A DNA stretch of 42,141 nt, taken from contig WRKL01000007.1 of the NCBI GenBank assembly GCA_009778115.1, positions 1-42,141 on the forward strand. Direction: 5' to 3'. The notes beneath the pieces are model-generated. The model saw only the letters and a list, made by a program, of their open reading frames with translations. It did not search any database and was not told the origin of the DNA. Below are positions 35,611-42,141 of this stretch, one piece after another. The position numbers and the translations under genes were made by a program. Every line of letters begins with the position of its first letter. Position 1 is the first letter of the stretch. Origin of the DNA: Oscillospiraceae bacterium. GTDB lineage: Bacteria > Bacillota > Clostridia > Oscillospirales > Ruminococcaceae.

Positions 35611-36630
35611 ATGGGAGCTTTTACAAAAGACATAGGGATTGATTTAGGAACGGCGAATACGTTGGTTTTTATGAAGGGAAAAGGCATTATAATCCGGGAA
35701 CCGTCGGTTGTAGCGGTAGATGCCAGAACTAACAGGGTTAAATATGTAGGGCAGGATGCGAAAGATGTTATCGGACGTACCCCGGGTTCGATAATAGCGG
35801 TACGCCCTCTTAAAGACGGAGTAATTGCCGATTTTGATATTACAACCAGTATGTTGAAAGAATTCATAAAAAAGGCAGTGAACTCATCGTTTATTAAGCC
35901 GCGCATTATTATATGTATTCCGTCGGGCGTAACCGAAGTCGAAAGACGGGCGGTTAAGGACTCAGCGGAGGTCGCCGGGGCGAAGAGGGTCTCGATTATA
36001 GAGGAGCCCATGGCAGCGGCTATCGGCGCAGGTCTGCCGGTGGAAGAACCTACCGGAAATATGGTGGTAGACATCGGCGGGGGAACCTCCGAAGTCGCGG
36101 TTATATCGCTGGGCGGGATAGTATCCGCCAAGTCCGTAAGGGTGGGCGGCGACGAATTTGATTCCGCGATTATAAGTTATATAAAAAAGAAATATAATTT
36201 GTTGATCGGTGAACGGACAGCGGAAAATATCAAATTGAAAATAGGTTCCGCGTTTCCGCTCGAAACCGAAGAAGTTATAAATGTAAAAGGGCGAAATCTT
36301 CTTAACGGACTGCCTGAAAATATCGAAATATCTTCCCGTGAGATCCAGGACGCGCTTGCTGATCCGTTGTTTACCGTAATTGATGCGATAAAGGTAACGC
36401 TGGAAAAAACGCCGCCCGAACTTGCGGCGGATATTATTGAACAGGGAATAATGCTCACCGGCGGCGGAGCGTTGCTCAAGGGTATCGACAAACTTATTTC
36501 CAACGAAACCGGGATACCCGTGTATATTGCCGACAGTCCGCTGGATTGTGTTGCCGACGGAACGGGTAAGGTGTTGGAAAACATCGAAAAACTGCATGAT
36601 GTGCTAAGCGACGGAGAAATCAGGTATTAA
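35611..36630 (+). CDS. mreB: Rod shape-determining protein MreB
   Basis: A 339-residue actin-like ATPase. [18 protein letters not shown] is the phosphate-1 motif, [17 protein letters not shown] the phosphate-2 motif and [16 protein letters not shown] the adenosine motif. It forms membrane-associated filaments that guide lateral wall synthesis. AAGGAAGG precedes the ATG. It leads mreB-mreC-mreD-mrdA, the elongasome genes, and indicates a rod-shaped cell or rod-shaped ancestry. Confidence 0.98.
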   Translation: MGAFTKDIGIDLGTANTLVFMKGKGIIIREPSVVAVDARTNRVKYVGQDAKDVIGRTPGSIIAVRPLKDGVIADFDITTSMLKEFIKKAVNSSFIKPRIIICIPSGVTEVERRAVKDSAEVAGAKRVSIIEEPMAAAIGAGLPVEEPTGNMVVDIGGGTSEVAVISLGGIVSAKSVRVGGDEFDSAIISYIKKKYNLLIGERTAENIKLKIGSAFPLETEEVINVKGRNLLNGLPENIEISSREIQDALADPLFTVIDAIKVTLEKTPPELAADIIEQGIMLTGGGALLKGIDKLISNETGIPVYIADSPLDCVADGTGKVLENIEKLHDVLSDGEIRY

Positions 36631-36674
36631 AAACAAATATATCAATGAACCCCTTTAATTTGGTGTGACGAATA

Positions 36675-37532
36675 TTGAAAGATTTTTTTTCAAGCTTAAA
36701 ATTTAAAATAATTGCAGGCGTATGCGCTTTGCTCGTGGGATTTATGATGTTCGCGGCGAGTTCGGGGGTGTTCGAAAATGTTTCGTCGGGCTTTTTAGGG
36801 GCGGTCGTAAGTCCGTTTCAAACCGCATCGTCGTTTTTGTCCGGACAAGCAGGTGCGTTCATTGACCGTTTCGCCAGAGCAGGTGAGATTGAAAAAGAAA
36901 ACCGGGAATTAAAAGAACAAAACGCTGAATTGATGAATCAGATGGTAGAATACCACGATTTACTCGAACAAAATGAGCAATTGAAAAAAATGCTCGAAAT
37001 AAAAGAACTGCACTCGGATTTTGACCCGGAAATAGCATCGGTAATATCCCGCGATCCGAATGAAATGTTCGGCTCCTTTACCATAAATAAAGGGAATCTG
37101 CACGGAATTAAAAATAATGATCCTGTGATAACCGCAGCAGGACTTGTGGGAAAAGTTATTGATGTCGGATTAATATCAGCCAAGGTTGTGCCCATAACCA
37201 GTCCCGAACTTAAAGTTTCGTGTTATGAGGTCCGGGACCGCAGTGTGGGTGTCCTGACCGGGGACGCATCATTGTACCGTCAGGGTTTGAGCAAAATGGA
37301 ACACCTTGACCGGGAAGTGGACATATCTAAGGGTAATATAATCGTGACAGCCGGGATATCGGGAATATTTCCGCAGGGTCTGGTAATAGGCACTGTGGAA
37401 GAAGTGAAAATCGAAAACCACGGAATGAGTGCGTATGCGATAATAAAGCCGGCGGCAGATGTTAATTCGGTCAAAGAAGTTGTTGTGATCAAAAAATTTT
37501 TAGGTCAGGGTGAGGATTCTGTTTCCCCCTGA
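36675..37532 (+). CDS. mreC: Rod shape-determining protein MreC
   Basis: A 285-residue bitopic membrane protein: a short cytoplasmic N-terminus, one membrane helix (IIAGVCALLVGFMMFAASSG), a coiled coil at about residues 72-108 (EIEKENRELKEQNAELMNQM) and a two-barrel periplasmic-side domain with SVISRDPNEMFGSFTINKG and VTAGISGIFPQGLVIGTV. It links MreB with penicillin-binding proteins outside the membrane. The start is TTG at 36675, with only a weak GGTGTGA upstream. Confidence 0.95.
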   Translation: MKDFFSSLKFKIIAGVCALLVGFMMFAASSGVFENVSSGFLGAVVSPFQTASSFLSGQAGAFIDRFARAGEIEKENRELKEQNAELMNQMVEYHDLLEQNEQLKKMLEIKELHSDFDPEIASVISRDPNEMFGSFTINKGNLHGIKNNDPVITAAGLVGKVIDVGLISAKVVPITSPELKVSCYEVRDRSVGVLTGDASLYRQGLSKMEHLDREVDISKGNIIVTAGISGIFPQGLVIGTVEEVKIENHGMSAYAIIKPAADVNSVKEVVVIKKFLGQGEDSVSP

Positions 37533-37641
37533 TATAAATTTTAATTTGAAATATTATGATTTTCACACAAGTTTTTCATTTGTTTGTGTTTCCAATCGGA
37601 ATTAATATGAATTGTATTTATTTTACGGTAGGGTTATAAAA

Positions 37642-38166
37642 ATGAAACCATCAAAGTTAAGAATTTTATGGCATATATTATTTCTTTTTCTAATGTTAGC
37701 GGCCCACACTCTGCAAAACACCCCGGGACTTTTTTCGATCAACGGAGCCCGCCCGGCATTGATAGTGCCGTTTGTGCTGGTTGTCGCCGTGCTGAAGGGG
37801 GAGGGCGTGGGCGCGGTTTACGGAGCGGTAGGCGGTTTGCTCTGGGATTTGTCTTCCCGCCGTCTGCCGGGATTTTCGGCGTTGATATTAATGGTGTGTT
37901 GTGTCGCCGCGGCTTTACTCACCATATATTTTCTGCGTGTAATATGGTTTAATATTACTTTGTTGACAGCCGCGGTGCTCTTTATTTTTTGCTCGCTGGA
38001 TTATCTGTTCTTTTATGCGATCTGGGGCTATAACGACATACACATTGTGTTGCTGCAAGAAATTATTCCCATGGCGGTATACACCGTTATGGTGTCGCCG
38101 GTTGTATATTTTCTGCTGAATAAAATAAACGGGAAATTTCCGGTAACAGATAATTGGTCGGGTTGA
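37642..38166 (+). CDS. mreD: Rod shape-determining protein MreD
   Basis: A 174-residue integral membrane protein with five or six helices; GARPALIVPFVLVVAVLKG and EGVGAVYGAVGGLLWDLSSRRLPG are typical of MreD. It is part of the elongasome. The ATG at 37642 (MKPSKLRILW) with GGTAGGG eight bases upstream is preferred over the ORF's earlier start. It lies 109 bp after mreC and is followed by the second family 2 repeat element. Confidence 0.93.
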   Translation: MKPSKLRILWHILFLFLMLAAHTLQNTPGLFSINGARPALIVPFVLVVAVLKGEGVGAVYGAVGGLLWDLSSRRLPGFSALILMVCCVAAALLTIYFLRVIWFNITLLTAAVLFIFCSLDYLFFYAIWGYNDIHIVLLQEIIPMAVYTVMVSPVVYFLLNKINGKFPVTDNWSG

Positions 38167-38214
38167 ACCGTCTTCTTTATTTTTTAAGCGTTTCTTAGGT
38201 TGAGATTAATATAA

Positions 38215-38357
38215 TAGACCTCCTCGAAAACCACTTCGCGACGTACACGCGGTGTTAATTTATCCTCAAATATTCATGATATTCTCGTCAAAATTGCCTT
38301 GTTTGACGAAAAATCATCTGTGTTCATACATCACGTTTTAATTTCCGAGGAGATCTA
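38215..38357 (-). mobile_element. MITE-like element, family 2 copy 2, upstream of mrdA
   Basis: A 143-bp segment with 16-nt inverted ends TAGACCTCCTCGAAAA (38215-38230) and TTTCCGAGGAGATCTA (38342-38357). The interior is the reverse complement of copy 1 in two blocks (AATTTATCCTCAAATA; ACATCACGTTTTAAT). Between these it has an inverted repeat of its own (CTCGTCAAAATTG / TTTGACGAAAAA). It has no coding capacity. It ends directly against ATGTGA, a start codon followed by a stop, 14 bp before the mrdA ATG. Confidence 0.78.
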
Positions 38358-38373
38358 ATGTGAAAGGAATAGC

Positions 38374-40377
38374 ATGAAAAAACAAAGAATAAGAATCGTT
38401 TTAATCTTTGTTATGGTTTTAACGTTATTTATAATGTCCGGCGTGCGTTTGATGCAAATTCAAGTGGTCGAGAGTGCAGAACATCTGGAAAACGCTCAAA
38501 AGCGTATCGCATCGCATAAAACGATAAAGCCTGCAAGAGGAGAAATCCTGGACAGATACGGAAACCCTCTTGTAGTAAACAAAATTGGGTTTAATGTGGT
38601 GCTTGAACGCGCATTTCTCGCTAAAGGCACCGAAAATGATACGATAGTTAAGCTGTTGGGCATACTGGAAAAGGCATCCGAAAAATGGGAAGACAACCTG
38701 CCTATATCCGAAAAAGCTCCGTATAAATTCGAAAAAGAACGCGGAGAAGATATAGAAAAAATGAAATCACGCCTGAGTTTGAATACCTATGCAACTGTAG
38801 AAAACTGTATCGACTATATGAAATCATTGTTTGATTTAGACCACGTTAAAAATCCGGAGCTGCTGCGCAAAATAATCGGTGTACGGTATGAAATGCTGGC
38901 GAGAGAATTTTCGATACACAACAGCTACACTTTCGCCGAGGATGTATCTGTGGAAACCGTCGCTAAAATCCAGGAACTAAAATACGATATGCCGGGTGTG
39001 GATATATCCGAAACTACGCATCGTGAATATGTTTCGGGGAAAGCCGCTCCTCATATCATAGGAACTATAGGTCCGATTTATGCGGAAGAGTGGGCGGAAA
39101 AAAAGAAGCTTGATTACAAAATGGACGACTACATCGGCAAAAGCGGGATAGAACTCGCAATGGAGGATGAACTGCGCGGCAAGAACGGTACGAGGGAAGT
39201 CGTGCAAAACCAGAGGGGCGAAGTATTATCCGTCAAAACAATACAAGAACCTGTACCCGGGCGCAACGTTATAATCACAATAGATAAGCAATTTCAACTC
39301 GAGCTGCAAAAAGCGCTTGAGGATCAAATAAAATGGAACAGATCATCTACAAAATACGGATATAATGCCAAAGGAGGAGCTTGCGCTGTCGTTAGCGTAA
39401 AAACAGGCGATGTCCTGGCACTGGCGAATTTTCCGAGTTATGATATAAACGATTATAAGCAAAATTATTCCAAACTTCTTAAAGAAAAAGACAACCCCTT
39501 GTTCGATCGCTGTCTTATGGGACTTTATCGTCCCGGGTCAACGTTTAAATCCCTGATACTTGCAAGCGCACTAAACGAGGGTTCAGTCGGCACAGGGTTC
39601 GGCGTGTCCTGCAGAGGCGGCTTAACGCTGGGCGGACATCGGTTCAGGTGCGAAGGATCACATGGAAATATAGGGCTTGCGAGCGGTTTGACGAAATCTT
39701 GTAATGTTTTGTTTTATGAAGCCGGCAGAAAACTCGGAATCAATAATATTGTAAAATACGGTAATGCCTATGGGCTTGGAATTCCGCTGGAATTGGAACT
39801 AAGGCATAAAGCCGGAAACGTTTCGGCGGCGGAGCATAAACCCGACTCCGAAACCTGGAACGAGGGGGATTTGATCCAAACCGCTATAGGGCAGTCCGAA
39901 AACTATTTTACACCGCTAAGTATGGCGGTAATGACGGCGGCATTGGCTAACGAAGGGGTAAGATATGAAACCCATATTATAAAGTCAGTACAGGAATATG
40001 ATTATTCTGATACGGTGAAGGAAAACAAACCTACCGTAGCGGATAAAATCCCGTTGTCAGAATCCGCTATGAATATTTTGCGCAAAGGCATGGAGGATGT
40101 TTCGGGCACCACCTACGGAGCGGGCGGTGAATTTTCGTTGGTCAATCTGGGGTATAAGGTAGGCTCCAAAACAGGAACTCCGCAGGTAAGCAAAACAAGG
40201 TTCAATTCTGCCATTATCGCATATTGGCCGACACACGATCCGGAGATTGCAATGTACGGCATCCTTGAGGACGGAGATGCCGCAAAAGCCCTGATACGCA
40301 GAGTAATAAACGCGTATGAAAAAAGTCAAAAACGCAGTTACACGAAACCGCAGCCTGCCGGAAAGTTACTGCCATAG
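38374..40377 (+). CDS. mrdA: Penicillin-binding protein 2 (elongasome transpeptidase)
   Basis: A 667-residue class B penicillin-binding protein, cross-linking peptidoglycan during elongation. One N-terminal membrane helix (IVLIFVMVLTLFIMSGV), a dimerisation domain with ARGEILDRYGNPL and a transpeptidase domain with the three active-site motifs: S389-TF-K392 (RPGSTFKS), S442-C-N444 (KSCNVLF) and K599-T-G601 (GSKTGTP). Its position after mreBCD argues for PBP2 rather than a septal or sporulation enzyme. GAAAGGA precedes the ATG. Upstream lies a family 2 element and a two-codon start-stop. Confidence 0.95.
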   Translation: MKKQRIRIVLIFVMVLTLFIMSGVRLMQIQVVESAEHLENAQKRIASHKTIKPARGEILDRYGNPLVVNKIGFNVVLERAFLAKGTENDTIVKLLGILEKASEKWEDNLPISEKAPYKFEKERGEDIEKMKSRLSLNTYATVENCIDYMKSLFDLDHVKNPELLRKIIGVRYEMLAREFSIHNSYTFAEDVSVETVAKIQELKYDMPGVDISETTHREYVSGKAAPHIIGTIGPIYAEEWAEKKKLDYKMDDYIGKSGIELAMEDELRGKNGTREVVQNQRGEVLSVKTIQEPVPGRNVIITIDKQFQLELQKALEDQIKWNRSSTKYGYNAKGGACAVVSVKTGDVLALANFPSYDINDYKQNYSKLLKEKDNPLFDRCLMGLYRPGSTFKSLILASALNEGSVGTGFGVSCRGGLTLGGHRFRCEGSHGNIGLASGLTKSCNVLFYEAGRKLGINNIVKYGNAYGLGIPLELELRHKAGNVSAAEHKPDSETWNEGDLIQTAIGQSENYFTPLSMAVMTAALANEGVRYETHIIKSVQEYDYSDTVKENKPTVADKIPLSESAMNILRKGMEDVSGTTYGAGGEFSLVNLGYKVGSKTGTPQVSKTRFNSAIIAYWPTHDPEIAMYGILEDGDAAKALIRRVINAYEKSQKRSYTKPQPAGKLLP

Positions 40378-40459
40378 TAATTAGGTTACAAAAAATGGTT
40401 GTAATTTTTAGTGAAACTAACAAAATAATTTTATAGCACTTTATTTTTGATCCGATTCG

Positions 40460-40468
40460 TGCTATAAT
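40460..40468 (+). promoter_or_regulatory. Extended -10 promoter before the MinD-like gene
   Basis: TGCTATAAT is a perfect TGn-extended -10 (TATAAT at 40463-40468); the -35 region (TTTATT, 40440-40445) is weak. Transcription would begin near 40475, within or next to the GAAAGG ribosome binding site, so the leader is about 11 nt. Confidence 0.6.
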
Positions 40469-40485
40469 AATCTGAAAGGTTTAAA

Positions 40486-41232
40486 ATGATGTCCAAGGTT
40501 ATTTCTGTTTTTTCGGTCACCGGCGGCGCAGGAACATCGCTTACCGCCGCGGCACTGGCTTTATCTTTTTCGTCGATGGGGAAAAGTGTTGTTGTCGCAG
40601 AAACAGGACGTTTAAGTCAGACCGGACAAGCAGGGTTCGGGAGAAGTCAGGATCTGCTGCTGGATGCGGACGGTGTTTATAATTTCGGCGATCTGCTTGA
40701 GGGGAAAGCATCACCGGAGCAGGTTGCGGTCAAATCACGGATACCCGGCGATACGGATGCCGGTGTCCGGGTGCTGCTGTCACCGGCGCACGGTTCGGTA
40801 TCCGGGCTAATAAACGGAGCCGAGCATTTCAACAAAATCCTTGCTCAATTGTCCGCAAAACATGATATAATCTTATTTGATACAGCCTTTGAATTTATTC
40901 CGTTTTTTTTGAAGCAAAGCGATCTGGGTTTGCTGGTAACCGGAGTCGGGCTGAAAGAACAAAGGGATTGCGCCGGAATAGGGAGAAATTTAAACCATAA
41001 CGGGAAAGTACGGCTTATCCTAAACAACCTTGATTCAAAACTGCCGGAGGGAAGCATTGATCTTGATGAAACTATAGATCGCATAGGAATTCGCTTGATC
41101 GGAATTTTACCGAAACAAAAATCTCTGCTGACTTTGAACGGGGCGTTGAAATTGGAGGGCAGTTTCAAAAAAGCGGCCGGTAATATATGCCGGCGGATTT
41201 TGGGAAAACAAGTTCCGCTGCTGTTCAAGTAA
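40486..41232 (+). CDS. Degenerate MinD-like protein
   Basis: A 248-residue relative of the septum-site ATPase MinD. The fold is recognisable: KVISVFSVTGGAGTSLTAAA at the N-terminus, a Walker B-like IILFDTAFEF, and C-terminal RRILGKQVPLL, as in clostridial MinD. Key residues are gone: the deviant Walker A normally reads KGGxGKT but here is TGGAGTS (T12-S18), losing both lysines. The DxPAG motif after the Walker B Asp is also lost. The protein ends right after VPLLFK, with no amphipathic membrane-targeting helix. So it probably neither hydrolyses ATP nor binds membrane in the usual way. minC and minE, expected neighbours, are absent. GAAAGG lies six bases before the ATG. Confidence 0.82.
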   Translation: MMSKVISVFSVTGGAGTSLTAAALALSFSSMGKSVVVAETGRLSQTGQAGFGRSQDLLLDADGVYNFGDLLEGKASPEQVAVKSRIPGDTDAGVRVLLSPAHGSVSGLINGAEHFNKILAQLSAKHDIILFDTAFEFIPFFLKQSDLGLLVTGVGLKEQRDCAGIGRNLNHNGKVRLILNNLDSKLPEGSIDLDETIDRIGIRLIGILPKQKSLLTLNGALKLEGSFKKAAGNICRRILGKQVPLLFK

Positions 41233-41276
41233 ACACGATTAAAATGACAAAACATATAACGAAAGGATTGAAAACA

Positions 41277-41696
41277 TTGAATTTAGCAATTTTAGCACAT
41301 GATTCGAAAAAGGAATTAATGGTACAATTCTGCATTGCGTACCGCGGTATACTAAGCCGTCACAATATATGCGCTACCGCTACTACGGGCAACCTGGTAA
41401 GCGAAGCAACAGGATTGAAAATAGAAAAATATTTAAGCGGAACGCAGGGCGGCGATCAACAAATCGCAGCGCGTATTAAATGTAACGAAATAGATTTGCT
41501 CTTATTTTTCCGGGATCATTTGACGACGGACGGGGCAGCTCAGAACGTTTCCAACACACCCCACGATTTATTAAGGGCGTGCGACCAAAACAACATCCCG
41601 GTGGCGACAAATATTGCTACCGCCGAAATGTTGATACACGGAATAGAACGCGGAGATCTGGATTGGCGGAATATAATCAAAACCAGGAGAAATTAG
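41277..41696 (+). CDS. mgsA: Methylglyoxal synthase family protein, altered active-site loop
   Basis: A 139-residue protein of the family converting dihydroxyacetone phosphate to methylglyoxal. LAILAHDSKKELM, SGTQGGDQQIAARI, the FFRD segment and the C-terminal PVATNIATAEMLIHGIERGDLDWR match closely (the last like B. subtilis MgsA). However, the PHEPDV/PHDPDV loop, with the catalytic His98 and Asp101 of E. coli numbering, is replaced by HLTTDGAAQNVSNTPHDLL, and GTTG is ATTG. Activity is therefore doubtful. TTG at 41277 follows GAAAGGA by nine bases; ATG 41244 lacks a ribosome binding site. mgsA after minD is a known clostridial order. Confidence 0.88.
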   Translation: MNLAILAHDSKKELMVQFCIAYRGILSRHNICATATTGNLVSEATGLKIEKYLSGTQGGDQQIAARIKCNEIDLLLFFRDHLTTDGAAQNVSNTPHDLLRACDQNNIPVATNIATAEMLIHGIERGDLDWRNIIKTRRN

Positions 41697-41697
41697 T

Positions 41698-42141
41698 TTG
41701 AAAAATATTATCAAAGCACAACGCGGCACAGCGGATATTTTGCCCAACCAATCCTATAAATGGCGATATGTTGAGCGGATATTCGCAGAAGTTGCCACGG
41801 TTTTCGGGTTTAAAGAAATAAGAACACCGGTATTTGAAGCGACAGAATTATTTGCGCGCGGGGTAGGTGACGGCACCGATATCGTACAAAAAGAAATGTA
41901 TACTTTTGACGATAAGGGCGGTCGTTCGGTCACGCTAAGACCCGAAGGGACAGCAGGGGTGGTACGGGCTGTTATAGAAAATTCTCTGTTATCGCAATCA
42001 ATGCCTCTGAAAGTTTTCTATATTATCACGGCATACCGTTATGAAAAACCGCAAAAAGGCAGGGGACGGGAATTTCATCAGCTGGGAGCGGAAATTTTCG
42101 GAGCGGATTTCCCGGCGGCTGACATCCGTTTGATTGATTTC
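41698..42141 (+). CDS. hisS: Histidyl-tRNA synthetase, 5' part
   Basis: The first 148 codons of a class II synthetase, cut by the window end. It begins MKNIIKAQRGTADILP (motif of HisRS N-termini) and contains FGFKEIRTPVFEATELFARG, TLRPEGTAGVVRA and motif 2, YRYEKPQKGRGREFHQLGAE, with the Arg residues that bind ATP. These are those of true HisRS and not of the HisZ paralogue. The start is TTG at 41698, one base after the mgsA stop, with CAGGAGA upstream, so it is co-transcribed with mgsA. Confidence 0.95.
   Translation, partial: MKNIIKAQRGTADILPNQSYKWRYVERIFAEVATVFGFKEIRTPVFEATELFARGVGDGTDIVQKEMYTFDDKGGRSVTLRPEGTAGVVRAVIENSLLSQSMPLKVFYIITAYRYEKPQKGRGREFHQLGAEIFGADFPAADIRLIDF

Noticed and set aside
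41698..42141. hisZ (regulatory paralogue) instead of hisS
   Set aside because: Motif 2 and the TLRPEGTA segment are those of catalytic HisRS, and no his biosynthetic genes are near.

Overview
The window reads as chromosomal DNA of a low-to-moderate GC Gram-positive anaerobe, most probably an uncultured or poorly studied member of the Clostridia. The evidence is a PolC-type replicase, RNase Y, RqcH, a ssb-rpsF-rpsR cluster, ZapA, a Maf/mreBCD/PBP2 locus followed by a MinD-like gene, an ECF folate S component, a DegV protein, strong AGGAGG-type ribosome binding sites and frequent TTG/GTG starts. No sporulation-specific gene is present, so spore formation cannot be judged.

Layout. 1-3765 (minus strand): the first codons of a gene leaving the window, a three-gene operon (DUF5685-like protein, J-domain protein with a Cys-rich tail, membrane protein) and an orphan solute-binding lipoprotein. 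4062-5872 (minus): folT-like S component, rpsR, ssb, rpsF, led by a strong promoter and an RNA structure that resembles the S6:S18 site of 16S rRNA. 6293-6550: rpsT with a divergent promoter. 6907-9413: hom and an aspartate kinase, convergent with ligA (9410-11431). 11922-17076: ackA, a small minus-strand membrane protein, rqcH, rny. 17179-20604: a polysaccharide-export ABC permease without its ATPase, ybaB, recR, smpB and an unknown gene. 20617-23266 (minus): an AmmeMemoRadiSam cluster (LigB/MEMO-like domain fused to AMMECR1, plus the radical SAM partner) followed by a lipoprotein. 23337-27356: an AT-rich accessory segment bounded on the left by a 47-nt tRNA-Arg 3' fragment. It carries GGGTAGCA repeats, a PDDEXK nuclease, a YkgJ-type Cys-cluster protein, a small unknown protein and a decayed IS4-like element. 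27547-33073: nadA, polC and a small membrane protein. 33127-42141: degV facing away from a long envelope/division run of zapA, dut, maf, mreB, mreC, mreD, mrdA, a degenerate minD-like gene, a divergent mgsA and the start of hisS.

The most unusual signal is the short dispersed repeat content. One family (at least six sites plus one decayed) has ends GTGTTGAAAAA / TTTTTCAACAC and sits at gene edges, where it supplies a stop codon, a start codon or a 5' leader. A second family (two copies in opposite orientation, 126 and 143 bp) has 16-nt inverted ends of the type TAGACCTCCTCGAAAA. Its downstream end carries a GAGGAG Shine-Dalgarno followed at once by an ATG, in front of hom and of mrdA, so it looks like a mobile ribosome-binding site. 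Further points of interest are a Lys-less Walker A in the MinD-like protein, an altered active-site loop in the methylglyoxal synthase, a palindromic element inserted in frame in a membrane protein gene, and a shared 37-nt leader in front of rqcH and polC.

Everything here is from reading the sequence. No similarity search was run, so family names rest on motif recognition.
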